From: Noviherbaspirillum massiliense JC206
Lineage (GTDB): Bacteria > Pseudomonadota > Gammaproteobacteria > Burkholderiales > Burkholderiaceae_D
Direction: 5' to 3'
NCBI RefSeq assembly: GCF_000312045.1
Contig: NZ_HE978635.1
Coordinates: 546,124-610,123 of the forward strand
Length of the DNA stretch: 64,000 nucleotides
Below are positions 53,073 through 63,397 of the stretch, in pieces. A program made the translations under genes and the position numbers. Every line of letters starts with the position of its first letter. Within the stretch, counting starts at the first letter, position 1. Under the pieces are notes generated by a model, which saw nothing but the letters and a program-made list of their open reading frames with translations, ran no database searches and was not told where the DNA came from.

Positions 53073-56000
53073 TTGTTTGCGTCCTTCGCGATTTGCGCGC
53101 GCGCCATGCGCCGCCGCCTGCTGCCGGCCCGTTTGCCCTCCGCCAGCAAAGCCATTGCCTTAGGCCTGTTGTCCCTCGCCACGCTCGCTTCGCTGTCACG
53201 CGCGGTGGCCCCGACTCAGGACACGCTCAAGCTCACTCCCGCCAGCATTGCCACGGAATCGGTTATCGACCCGGATGTGCAGCGCTTAAGCGACCGGGAT
53301 ACCGGCACGGCGTATAGCCCCGCATCCGGGCAGGTCGTCATTCTCACGCTCGATGCCGCGACCGAGATCCGCAGCCTCAAATTCTTCGGTGCCGCGCCCT
53401 TCGTGGCGAATGTCCAGGCCCAGTCCGGCAATAGCTGGAAACCGGTCGCCGGCCTGCAAAACCTGGATCTGACGGCTTTGCCGGAGACCTGGAACAGCTT
53501 TGGCCCCGCGAGTTCCGTTACGACTCCGCGCTTGCGCATCGAATTGACCCCTGCCGGCGGCAGCGCGTCCAGCGGCTTGAAGGAAATCGAAGTCTGGGGT
53601 GGCGCCATCCGCAGCTTCATCGGCAATGGCAGCCAGCTGGTGACCCTGGTCGATTCCAAGAATCCGCCGATGCAGGGGCGCTCGTATGCCGCCACGCCGA
53701 CCCAGGGCGTCATCGGCAGCAACAGCGCCGCGCCCGACGACCCAAGCGACAACCATTTCACGGTCGACATCAACCGTCATCCCGCCGACGCCAAGCGTGC
53801 CTACCTGGTCTATGAAACAAATGGCTTGTCGCACTGGAGCTCGGGCATCCGCGCCATCAATGGCAATGCCGCCCAGGGCGACTGGCTGCTGCAGCGCTCG
53901 GACACCTGGAGCACCCAGATCGAATCCATCAATCCGGCCTGGTTGAAGCAAGGCAGCAATGCCATCGATTTCGCAGCAGGCACCGCGGGCATCTACAGCG
54001 TGCGCAATGTGCGCATCGTCTTCGAGCTGGAAGACGGCACCAATTTCGTTCAGAAAGTGGTTGCCTCCGGTACCGGCAGCACGGCGGCCTACGATGGCGA
54101 CACCGGCACCGGCTGGGCGCCGTATGCCGCGAGCAGCATCGCCAATGGCGTGGCCACGCTCGACGCCTTGTTCGACAAGCCGACCCAGGTGGCTGGGTTG
54201 CGGCTCAATATCGCCGGCACCCTGGGCGGCAAGATCAATGTCGCCTTCCTGAGCAATGGCAACTGGGTCGATTCCAGCTATACCGCATTCAATGCCAGCT
54301 CCCTGGTCGCCGGCTGGAATGACCTGAACTACCCGAGCAGCTTCGCCGTCGATGGCGTGCGCCTGACTTTCCAGGGTGGCAGCAGCGTCACCGGGGATGT
54401 GCGCGAGCTGGTCGTGTCGGGGTCCGGCACCGGACAGCAGGCCGGCGCCCCGGCCCTGCGGGTCACCTATCCGGACAATGGACAGTTCGTCGGCCGCCAA
54501 GCCTATATCCGCGGCTTCCTGGCCCCGCTCGATAACGGCAGTGGCCCCGCCCGCGTGTACGTCGGCGGCACCGAAGTGCCGCAAGTCGACGGCGCCTTCG
54601 GCGTAACGGTGAGCAAGGAAGAGCTGGGACTGCTGGACCAGGCCGACCGCGATCCCTGGTCGGTGGAAGTGAAAGCAGTCTATCCGGATGCCACGGAAGT
54701 GCGCCAGGTCGTGCAGCTGAACCGTTACAGTGATCCGGTGATCGCGAGCAAGGATGGCCTGTCGACCCTGTATGCGAAAGTCCCGCCGGGCAAAGCCCGC
54801 AAGCTCGCCTATAGCGGCGCGGAACTCGACATCGGCGCCAACGCGCTCGATACCGAACTCACTTTCGGCATGACGCCGCTGCGCGACACCGACGTGCCGC
54901 GCCTGGACGCCGGCATGACCAACGTCACCAAGGGGCCGCCGAAAGGTTACCGCTTCACCCCGCATGGCGCGCACTTCAAGAACAAGATCCAGGTCACCCT
55001 GCCATACGACCGCAATGCGATCCCGCCCGGCCAGTCCGAGCAGGACGTCACCACCTTCTATTTCGATGAAGAAGCCGGCCGCTGGATGCCGCTCGAGCGC
55101 GCGCAAGTGGACGCGCAAAAGGGCGTGATCGTCAGCTATACCGACCACTTCACCGACATGATCAACGCCACCATCACGGTGCCGGATCATCCCAATCCCG
55201 CCAGCCTGAACCCGACGTCCATCAAGGACATCAAGGCTGCCGACCCGGGCGCGCAAATCAACCTGATCGAGCCGCCCAAAGCCAACAACATGGGCGACGC
55301 GCGCCTGTCGTATCCGATCGAATTGCCGCCGGGACGCAATGGCATGCAGCCGAGCCTCGCCGTGCAATACAACTCCGGCGGCGGCAATGGCTGGATGGGC
55401 CTGGGCTGGGATATCGCGCTGCAGTCGGTCTCCATCGATACCCGCTGGGGCGTGCCGCGCTATGACGCGGCCCTGGAAACCGAAACCTATGTGCTCGATG
55501 GCGAACCGCTCACACCGGTGGCGCACCGCGGCGAACTGAAGCCGCGCAGCGCCGAAAAGCGGTTCCATACCCGGATCGAAGGCCAGTTCCGCCGCATTGT
55601 GCGGCACGGCGATGCGCCAGCCAATTACTGGTGGGAAGTCACCGACAAGAACGGCATGCGCTTCTTCTATGGCGGCACGCCGGAAGGCGGCCAGGACAAG
55701 AATGCGATCCTGGCCGACCCGGGGAGCAAGGGCAACGTCTTCCGCTGGGCTCTGAAGGAAGTGCGCGATACCAACGGCAACAACATCGTGTACGGCTATG
55801 ACATCGTCAACGGCGGTGCGGGCGGCGAACCATGGCGCCAGATTTACCTGAGACGCATCAATTACACCGGCAGCCAGGGCGGAACCGGGCCGTACCAGGT
55901 GACTTTCAGCCGGGCGGGCGGACGCACCGATGTAGTGGTCGATGGCCGCGCAGGGTTCAAGACGGTGATGGACCAGCGGCTGACAGGCATTGATGTGGCC

Positions 56001-59000
56001 CTCAACAGCGAAACCAACCCGCTAGTACGCCTTTACAGCTTCGATTACAGGACCGGAGCCTTCACCAAGACCCTGCTGACGAAAGTCACGCAGTATGGCG
56101 AAGACGGCATGACCGAGTTCAACCATCATGACTTCGAGTACTTCGATGACGCGCGCGATACGGCGGGGAACTACCATGGGTTCTCGTCACCAGTTGACTG
56201 GAATATCGGGAGCGACAGTGTCAGCGCCGGCCTGCTAGGCAAGGGATTGGCTAGTGCATTGGGTGGCAGCAAGAGCGAAAGCGCCGGGGGACATTTGTAT
56301 GTCGGTGTCGGTGTGGGAGACGCGAGTAGTAAGTTGGTCACTGTTGGCCCCAAGATCGGCTACAGCAAATCCGGCAGCGAAACCTTGATTGCCATGGCGG
56401 ACATGAATGGTGATGGCTTGCCGGACAAAGTATTCAAGGGCGCGGGCGGATTTTATTACCGCCCGAATCTGTCTGGACCGCGCGGCACACCGACATTCGG
56501 CGATGACGTCAGGCTGGACAGCCTGCCCGCCATATCGCGGGAGAAAGTCACCTCGACCACAATTGGTGTCGAAACACACGTTGCACCTGGCGTGGCTGCA
56601 ATGGTGGACCATAATCGCAGTATCAATCAAGCAGATACCTATTTCAGCGATGTGAATGGCGATGGGTTGATTGATCTGGTAAGCGGAGGACGCGTACTTT
56701 TCGGCTACGTCAATGCGGCTGGTGTACCGACATTCAGCACCAACAGTGCCGATACGCCTGTTGTTATTGGCGCAAGTGTGATCAATACCAACGGAATCCT
56801 TGAGGATGCAAGCCAGATTGAGGTGGAACGTGCTGCAGCATTTCCGCTGCTCGATACGGTGCGCCGTTGGGTAGCGCCTTATGATGGCATCGTGCAGATC
56901 AATGCGCCGGTGCGCTTGCTCGAAGATAAAACACCGGATCGTGCAACCTATAACGGGGCAGACGGTGTTCGTGTGGCTATCCAGCTTGAAGGTGCCGAGC
57001 TGTGGTCAACGTCGATCGCAGCTACAGACTACGCAGTTCACACTCCGACCGGCGTGGCTTCGGTGCCAGTGCGACGGGGTGATCGGCTCTACTTCCGTGT
57101 GCAATCGGTTTTCGATGGTGCATACGATCAGGTAGCTTGGGATGCGCAAGTCAGCTATCTGAATGTCGATGCTTCCCGTACCGATGTCAACAATCTGCCG
57201 GTTTACGCGTATCGCTCCTCGCAGGACTTCACGCTTGCCGGCCGCAAGGCATCGATAACTGTACCTCTGACTGGCACCTTGCACTTGGGTGGCAAGTGGG
57301 AAAAAACAGGCGTGACCACGGATGACGTCACTCTCTCCGTGACCCGTAACGGGTCGGAAGTCTTCCGCCGCACGCTGGGCTTCGCCGAAGTCGCTGCCAT
57401 CGATCTGTCGCAGGATTTGGCAGTCAACCAGAATGACGTGCTGGCCTGGCATATCCTGGTCGATTCTCCCATCGATGCCACCCTCGTCAAACTTGCGCCT
57501 GTAGCTTTTTACACCAGCGCACAAGGCGTTGATCGGGTAACTGACGACCAGGGCAATTATGTACTCCAGGTCCGGGCGCCTTACGACATGGACCTGTATC
57601 CGGTCGATGGTTTGGCCGTTCCTCAGCAGTTCTATGTTGCCGCTGCCACGGGAACGATTCCGGTTCAGGCGACGCTGCAGATGAACGGGTTGGCATCTGG
57701 CCAGCAGGCAAATGCCGTATTTACTGTCAAGAAGCGTGGGGCATTGCTTGCCAAGCAAATTGTCAGCGTTACCGGCACGGGCTCAACAGTCACGCAAACC
57801 GTCACGTTGAATGTGCCGGTGGCCACAGGCGATCAGATCTATTTCGATCTCAGCGCCCGGGATGCCGCCTTTGCTTCGGCTAATCTGAATGTCACCGTGG
57901 CTGGCGCACCGGCCCCGGCCGCTATTCACGTGCCGGCCGATGAAGGGCTGTTTGCCCAGCCATATCGGGGATGGGCTGCGGTCGGATATAACGGCAACGG
58001 AGACTGGGCAACCAAACCCATTGACCAGTCGGCGTTGGTCCTGACCCAGCAGACCGATGCGAACAACATGCGCGTCTATCCGTTTGTGCCGAATCCCACG
58101 ACGATGTCATGGGGCGGTGTTGATGACAGCGCATGGGTCAAGGCCGCCGAGATCAGTTCCTCGCGCCTTGGCCTCGACGATATCCGCATGCCTACCGGAT
58201 CTCAGTTTGCCGGCGCCGCTGCAGTCACCCGGATATCCGAGTCCGTCAACGACTCAGTCTCGGTCGGTATTACGGGCAGCAAGGGCAACAGCCGTAGCAA
58301 GCTCGAATTCCAGGATTTGAACGGCGACCGCTATCCGGATGTAATCAGCCAGGGAGGCGTGCAATATACAAGCATGACCGGCCCGCTGGAAGGCGATATC
58401 AGGAATGTAGGGCTTGGTTCTGCGCGGGAAAGCGACAACGAAACCTACGGTGCGAGTACCGATGGGGCCGGCAATATCGCGCGTGCCATTGCAACAGCGC
58501 GTGGCACGGTCGCAGGCGATACAAGCAAAAATGCGACAACCGCTCAGCAGGGAATGGATATGCCATCGCTGGGCTTAAGTGCCAATATTGGTACCGGCAA
58601 GGCTGATACCCAAAACGAGCTGATTGACATCAATGGCGATGGACTGCCAGACAAGGTGTTTGAAGACGGAACTGTGGCTCTCAATCTGGGTTATCGCTTT
58701 GCCGCCCGCGAGCAATGGGGCGGCGGCATCCTCAACCATGGCCGAAGCCTGGATGCCGGCGGCGGCATCAGTCTTGGCTATCAAAAGGACAACCTCAGCT
58801 GGGGCGGTGGCCTGAGCCTTACCATCGGTAAGTCCGAGAGCGATGAGAATTATCTCGACATCAACGGCGACGGCTTGCCGGATAAGATCGTCGCTGGCAA
58901 TCCGTTCACCGTCCGGCTCAATACCGGTAACGGCTTTACCAATCCGATTGTCTGGCCGGCGAACCAGGACGGCAAAGTATCGCTCGAAAAGCATGTTTCG

Positions 59001-62000
59001 CTCGGCGGTGGTGCCTATTTCACCTATGGGTTTACCTTCTTTGGTACTGCCAAATTCGTTATCAACCCAGGTATCAATTTCTCGACATCGATGGGCCGCC
59101 CGGAAGTCGGCTTCCGCGACATGGATGGCGATGGGTATGTGGACTACGTCGCCTCCGAAAAAGCGAGTGAACTGCAAGTCGGCGGCAACCCGATCGGCCG
59201 CACCAACCTGCTGAAGCGCATCACCCGTCCGCTCGGCGCCGTGATCGACCTCGACTACATCCGCGACGGCAACACCTACGAGCAGCCGCACTCGAAATGG
59301 GTCTTGAGCCGCACCACGGTGTTCGACGGTCATCCTGGCGACGGCGTGGACAAGCTGCTCACCACCTACGATTACGCCGACGGCTACTACGACCGCGCAG
59401 AACGCGATTTCTACGGCTATGCCAAGGTGACGGAAACCCAGCGCGATATCGCCCGGGGCGAAGCGGCCTACCGGCGCAACATCAGCGAATATCACAACCG
59501 CGACTACTACACCAAGGGCCTCCTGGCGCGCAACGTGCTGGAAGACGGCAATGGCCGTGCCTATACCGAGACCAAGCACCAGTACAACGTGGTGGTGGTC
59601 GCCGATGGCGCGGCGGTAACGGGTGACGAGAACCGCTCCGAGACACGCTTCCCGCAATTGATCCGCACCGATTCCGCCTGGTATGAAGGGCAGGCGAGCG
59701 CCGGCAAGCAGACGTACACCACCCACCGCTACGACGACCTGGGCAATGTCATCGAATTCTTCGACGCAGGCGATGCCGGCGCCGACGACGATGTCAAAGC
59801 CACGATCGCCTACACCAGCGACACCACCAACTGGATCGTCGGCAAGCCGACCCGCATCACGGTGGAAGGCGCCGGGCGCGTCATGCGCGAGCGCGAGGCG
59901 ACCTATGCCCCGGGCACCGGCAACCTGATGCAAGTGCGCCAGTACGTCGGCAACGGGCAGGCGGCGACCACGGATCTGGCCTACAACCCGAACGGCACGA
60001 TCCAAAGCGTGACCGGCCCGGTCAACCACCGCGGCCAGCGCTACGCGCTCGCGTACAGCTACGACCCGGTGGTCAATACCCATATCACCGGCATCGTCGA
60101 CAGCTTCGGCCTGTCATCGACGGCGACCTACAACCTGAAATACGGCAAGGTCACGTCGACCATCGACACCAACGGCAATGCCACCGAAACCGCGTATGAC
60201 ACGGTGGGCCGCGTGGTAGCCATCACCGGCCCGTACCAGACCGGCACTGGCGACGCCACCATCCGCTTCGAGTACCACCCGGATGCGCCGACGCCATGGG
60301 CGCGTACCCGGCACCTCGATGTGTACCGCAACGCCGCCGACCCGATCGACACGGTCTTGTTCACCGACGGCATCAAGCGCGTGATCCAGACCAAGAAAGA
60401 CATCACCCTGTTCACTGGCGCCACCACCGCGCCGCTGGATGTGATGAGCGTCTCCGGCCGCATTGTCTATGACGCCTTCGGCCGCGCCGTGTCCCAGTAT
60501 TACCCGGTCACCGAAGCGCTGGGCCGCGCCGGCATTTTCAATGAAGCCGTCGACAGCGTTGCCCCGACCCGGACCGAGTACGACGTGCTGGATCGCGTCA
60601 CCCGCACCACGCTGCCGGACAACACCTTCACCACCATGGCGTATGGCTTCGGCGCCGACCGCAATGGCGTGCAGCAATTCCAGACCGTGGTGACGGATGC
60701 CAACGGCAAGCAAAAGGTCAGCTACCGCGATGTGCAGGAACAGATCACGGCGGTGCAGGAATTCAACGCCGGCCAATCGATCTGGACCAGCTACCGCTAC
60801 GATCCCTTGAAGCAAATCATCGAAGTGCGGGATGACCGCGGTTACCTGACCCAGGCCAGCTACGACAACCTCGGCCGCCGCATTGCGCTGGACAACCCGG
60901 ACACGGGCTTGGTCACCAGCGAGTTTGATTTGGCCGGCAACTTGACCGGCAAAGTCACGGCCAACCTGGCGGCCCAGCACAAGACGATCCGCTACACCTA
61001 TGACTATGGCCGCCTGGTGAAAGTCAATTACCCGACCTTCCCGGGCAATGACATCACCTATACCTATGGCGCGCCCAAGGCACCGTACAACCGGGCCGGG
61101 CGCATCGTGACCGTCGACGACCAGAGCGGCCGCGAAGAGCGCTTCTATGGCAAGCTCGGCGAAACCGTGCGCGAAGTCCGAACCATCGCCTCCAAGACCC
61201 AGGGCAACAGCGCCAACAGCCCGGAAGTCTGGACCACCGATTACCTGTTCGACACCTTTGGCCGCTTGCAGCGCCTGGTCTACCCGGATGGGGAAGTCTT
61301 GAGCTTCGCCTACGACGCCGGCGGCAACGTGCAATTTGCCCAAGGCCAGAAACAGGGCCAGCTGTTCACGTACTTAACAAGGCTGGAATACGACAAGTTC
61401 GAGCAGCGCGCGTACATGGCCTACGGCAACGGCATCCGCACCCAGTACACCTACCACCCGCAAAACCGCCGGTTGAACAGCCTGGAAGCCAGCGGGCAGG
61501 GGCGCACGCTCCAGAATCTGGCGTACCGCTACGACAACGTCGGCAATATCCTGGGCTTGAACAACCGGGTCGCGATCCCGCCGGCCAACAGCTTTGGCGG
61601 GCCGACCACCCAAAGCTTTGGCTACGACGACTTGTACCGCTTGACCAGTGCGACCGGCACGTACGACTTCGCGCCCAACAAGCGCGACCAGTACCGCCTC
61701 AGCATGGCGTACGACAGCATCCACAACATCACGAGCAAGGTCCAAAGCCATGAAGTGGTGCAGCCGGGCGGCAAGGCGATCGAGCAAAAGAAAACCAGCT
61801 ACCGCTGGAATTACGAATACGCCAGCGTGCACCCGCATGCCGTCACCCACCTGGGCGAGCGCAGCTACCGGTTTGATGCCAATGGCAACCAGACCGGCTG
61901 GGACCATGACAGGAATGGCACCCGCCGCACCATCATCTGGGATGATGAAAACCGCATCCAGTCGCTCTTCGACAATGGCCATGAAAAGAGCTATGTCTAC

Positions 62001-63380
62001 GACGACCAGGGTGAGCGGGTGATCAAGCGCGGGCCGCAAGGCGAAACCGTGTACGTGAACCAGTGGTTCACGGTCAGGAACCGCGAAGTGGCAAGCAAGC
62101 ACGTGTTCATCGGCACGACCCGGATTGCGACCGCCCTGGTGCCGGGCGTGAAAGCGCTCAATGGCGGCACGGTACCCAGCGGCACGACCAACGCCAACAG
62201 CAGCCGCTTGCCGGCGCCGGCGCAGCGCGCCTCGGGCATCCTGAATGCCATGGGCATCCAGCAGCGCAGCGCGGTGGCGGCGCAGCGCGCACGCAACCTG
62301 GAAAAGAACCCGCACTATGCCAACCCGGCACCGGCCACCCCGGGCAGCGGCACGGCGACCAACCAGGACAATTTCCTGTACTTCTACCATCCGGACCATC
62401 TCGGGTCATCGAGCTATGTGACCGATGTGAGCGGGCGGCCGTATGAGCACCTGGAATACTTCCCGTTTGGCGAAACCTGGGTGCAGGAAAGCAGCAATAC
62501 GCAGCGCACGCCTTACCTCTTTACCGGCAAGGAATTGGATGAAGAAACCGGGTTGTATTACTACGGGGCACGGTATTACGATCCGAGAACCAGTGTGTGG
62601 CAGAGCCCGGATAGGATTTTGGGTAAATATCTAGAGGGCGAGCCAAACCAAGGAGTTTTTAATTCCGCGAACCTAGCGCTCTACACATATAGCTACAACT
62701 CGCCGATTGTATTAAAAGACCCAGACGGCAATTGTCCTATGTGCATAAGTGGCGGTATCGGTGCTGCTTTTGGTGCTGTTGTATACGTGGGCCGAAATCT
62801 TTACATAAGCGGTGGGGAAAATTGGGGCAGTGCCAAGGGTTTAGCAATTGCTGCAGGTAGCGGTTTCGCCATCGGGTCAGGCGCAGTGCTGTTGCCTGGA
62901 ACAACTGCAGTGGTAGCTGCGGGTCTGACCGGCTATTCCGCAGGGGACGTGGCAAATCGCGCAAGCAATTATTCGAATCTATCTCCGCAAGAAAAGCGAG
63001 CAGTACAAGCAGATGCGGCATTAACGGCCCTAGCGGTTGTGGGAACGATTGCTCAAGGCGCAAAGGCAACGCCGGCAACCGCGTCCGAATCTGCGCCTGC
63101 AGCGCCAAAGCCACTTCATGGAAATAATTTAAACACTACCAAGCCGGCCCAAGGCTATACCCTCAGGAATCGCGACACTGGAGAAATATTGAAATACGGT
63201 GAGACAACGCGTGGCACAGCACGTTACAGTCAAAAATATCTTAAAGATAACAATGCCAGAATGGTGTTTGAAGCACAGGGAACAAAACGAGAGATGCACC
63301 AATGGCAGCATGAAAAAATCTTAGAATACAAAACGACAAATGGGGGCCAAAGGCCACCTTTAAATAAGTCCGACTATTAA
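53073..63380 (+). CDS. Giant SpvB/TcB-like RHS polymorphic toxin (3435 residues) with signal peptide and GIY-YIG-like tip
   Basis: This single frame starts at TTG 53073 (AGGGAG with 6-bp spacing) or ATG 53106. Residues 20-45 (KAIALGLLSLATLASLSRAV) form a signal peptide. Two discoidin-like domains occupy about 60-190 and 330-460. The SpvB/TcaC-like domain begins near 740 (DARLSYPIELPPGRNGMQPS). Six FG-GAP/VCBS-type calcium loops of the form NGDGLPD lie near 1109, 1193, 1748, 1851, 1928 and 2016. A TcdB-middle segment (LLKRITRPLGAVIDLDY) is near 2045. YD/RHS repeats fill 2150-3090, and the RHS core with YFYHPDHLGSSS and YDPRTSVWQSPDR lies at about 3100-3190. The tip (3360-3435) has GEILKYGETTRGTARYSQ and PPLNKSDY. 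The shell is TcB-like; no TcA partner is present. Secretion by the adjacent T2SS-like system is inferred. Confidence 0.9.
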   Translation: MFASFAICARAMRRRLLPARLPSASKAIALGLLSLATLASLSRAVAPTQDTLKLTPASIATESVIDPDVQRLSDRDTGTAYSPASGQVVILTLDAATEIRSLKFFGAAPFVANVQAQSGNSWKPVAGLQNLDLTALPETWNSFGPASSVTTPRLRIELTPAGGSASSGLKEIEVWGGAIRSFIGNGSQLVTLVDSKNPPMQGRSYAATPTQGVIGSNSAAPDDPSDNHFTVDINRHPADAKRAYLVYETNGLSHWSSGIRAINGNAAQGDWLLQRSDTWSTQIESINPAWLKQGSNAIDFAAGTAGIYSVRNVRIVFELEDGTNFVQKVVASGTGSTAAYDGDTGTGWAPYAASSIANGVATLDALFDKPTQVAGLRLNIAGTLGGKINVAFLSNGNWVDSSYTAFNASSLVAGWNDLNYPSSFAVDGVRLTFQGGSSVTGDVRELVVSGSGTGQQAGAPALRVTYPDNGQFVGRQAYIRGFLAPLDNGSGPARVYVGGTEVPQVDGAFGVTVSKEELGLLDQADRDPWSVEVKAVYPDATEVRQVVQLNRYSDPVIASKDGLSTLYAKVPPGKARKLAYSGAELDIGANALDTELTFGMTPLRDTDVPRLDAGMTNVTKGPPKGYRFTPHGAHFKNKIQVTLPYDRNAIPPGQSEQDVTTFYFDEEAGRWMPLERAQVDAQKGVIVSYTDHFTDMINATITVPDHPNPASLNPTSIKDIKAADPGAQINLIEPPKANNMGDARLSYPIELPPGRNGMQPSLAVQYNSGGGNGWMGLGWDIALQSVSIDTRWGVPRYDAALETETYVLDGEPLTPVAHRGELKPRSAEKRFHTRIEGQFRRIVRHGDAPANYWWEVTDKNGMRFFYGGTPEGGQDKNAILADPGSKGNVFRWALKEVRDTNGNNIVYGYDIVNGGAGGEPWRQIYLRRINYTGSQGGTGPYQVTFSRAGGRTDVVVDGRAGFKTVMDQRLTGIDVALNSETNPLVRLYSFDYRTGAFTKTLLTKVTQYGEDGMTEFNHHDFEYFDDARDTAGNYHGFSSPVDWNIGSDSVSAGLLGKGLASALGGSKSESAGGHLYVGVGVGDASSKLVTVGPKIGYSKSGSETLIAMADMNGDGLPDKVFKGAGGFYYRPNLSGPRGTPTFGDDVRLDSLPAISREKVTSTTIGVETHVAPGVAAMVDHNRSINQADTYFSDVNGDGLIDLVSGGRVLFGYVNAAGVPTFSTNSADTPVVIGASVINTNGILEDASQIEVERAAAFPLLDTVRRWVAPYDGIVQINAPVRLLEDKTPDRATYNGADGVRVAIQLEGAELWSTSIAATDYAVHTPTGVASVPVRRGDRLYFRVQSVFDGAYDQVAWDAQVSYLNVDASRTDVNNLPVYAYRSSQDFTLAGRKASITVPLTGTLHLGGKWEKTGVTTDDVTLSVTRNGSEVFRRTLGFAEVAAIDLSQDLAVNQNDVLAWHILVDSPIDATLVKLAPVAFYTSAQGVDRVTDDQGNYVLQVRAPYDMDLYPVDGLAVPQQFYVAAATGTIPVQATLQMNGLASGQQANAVFTVKKRGALLAKQIVSVTGTGSTVTQTVTLNVPVATGDQIYFDLSARDAAFASANLNVTVAGAPAPAAIHVPADEGLFAQPYRGWAAVGYNGNGDWATKPIDQSALVLTQQTDANNMRVYPFVPNPTTMSWGGVDDSAWVKAAEISSSRLGLDDIRMPTGSQFAGAAAVTRISESVNDSVSVGITGSKGNSRSKLEFQDLNGDRYPDVISQGGVQYTSMTGPLEGDIRNVGLGSARESDNETYGASTDGAGNIARAIATARGTVAGDTSKNATTAQQGMDMPSLGLSANIGTGKADTQNELIDINGDGLPDKVFEDGTVALNLGYRFAAREQWGGGILNHGRSLDAGGGISLGYQKDNLSWGGGLSLTIGKSESDENYLDINGDGLPDKIVAGNPFTVRLNTGNGFTNPIVWPANQDGKVSLEKHVSLGGGAYFTYGFTFFGTAKFVINPGINFSTSMGRPEVGFRDMDGDGYVDYVASEKASELQVGGNPIGRTNLLKRITRPLGAVIDLDYIRDGNTYEQPHSKWVLSRTTVFDGHPGDGVDKLLTTYDYADGYYDRAERDFYGYAKVTETQRDIARGEAAYRRNISEYHNRDYYTKGLLARNVLEDGNGRAYTETKHQYNVVVVADGAAVTGDENRSETRFPQLIRTDSAWYEGQASAGKQTYTTHRYDDLGNVIEFFDAGDAGADDDVKATIAYTSDTTNWIVGKPTRITVEGAGRVMREREATYAPGTGNLMQVRQYVGNGQAATTDLAYNPNGTIQSVTGPVNHRGQRYALAYSYDPVVNTHITGIVDSFGLSSTATYNLKYGKVTSTIDTNGNATETAYDTVGRVVAITGPYQTGTGDATIRFEYHPDAPTPWARTRHLDVYRNAADPIDTVLFTDGIKRVIQTKKDITLFTGATTAPLDVMSVSGRIVYDAFGRAVSQYYPVTEALGRAGIFNEAVDSVAPTRTEYDVLDRVTRTTLPDNTFTTMAYGFGADRNGVQQFQTVVTDANGKQKVSYRDVQEQITAVQEFNAGQSIWTSYRYDPLKQIIEVRDDRGYLTQASYDNLGRRIALDNPDTGLVTSEFDLAGNLTGKVTANLAAQHKTIRYTYDYGRLVKVNYPTFPGNDITYTYGAPKAPYNRAGRIVTVDDQSGREERFYGKLGETVREVRTIASKTQGNSANSPEVWTTDYLFDTFGRLQRLVYPDGEVLSFAYDAGGNVQFAQGQKQGQLFTYLTRLEYDKFEQRAYMAYGNGIRTQYTYHPQNRRLNSLEASGQGRTLQNLAYRYDNVGNILGLNNRVAIPPANSFGGPTTQSFGYDDLYRLTSATGTYDFAPNKRDQYRLSMAYDSIHNITSKVQSHEVVQPGGKAIEQKKTSYRWNYEYASVHPHAVTHLGERSYRFDANGNQTGWDHDRNGTRRTIIWDDENRIQSLFDNGHEKSYVYDDQGERVIKRGPQGETVYVNQWFTVRNREVASKHVFIGTTRIATALVPGVKALNGGTVPSGTTNANSSRLPAPAQRASGILNAMGIQQRSAVAAQRARNLEKNPHYANPAPATPGSGTATNQDNFLYFYHPDHLGSSSYVTDVSGRPYEHLEYFPFGETWVQESSNTQRTPYLFTGKELDEETGLYYYGARYYDPRTSVWQSPDRILGKYLEGEPNQGVFNSANLALYTYSYNSPIVLKDPDGNCPMCISGGIGAAFGAVVYVGRNLYISGGENWGSAKGLAIAAGSGFAIGSGAVLLPGTTAVVAAGLTGYSAGDVANRASNYSNLSPQEKRAVQADAALTALAVVGTIAQGAKATPATASESAPAAPKPLHGNNLNTTKPAQGYTLRNRDTGEILKYGETTRGTARYSQKYLKDNNARMVFEAQGTKREMHQWQHEKILEYKTTNGGQRPPLNKSDY

Positions 63381-63397
63381 CTCTAAGGCAATGATTT

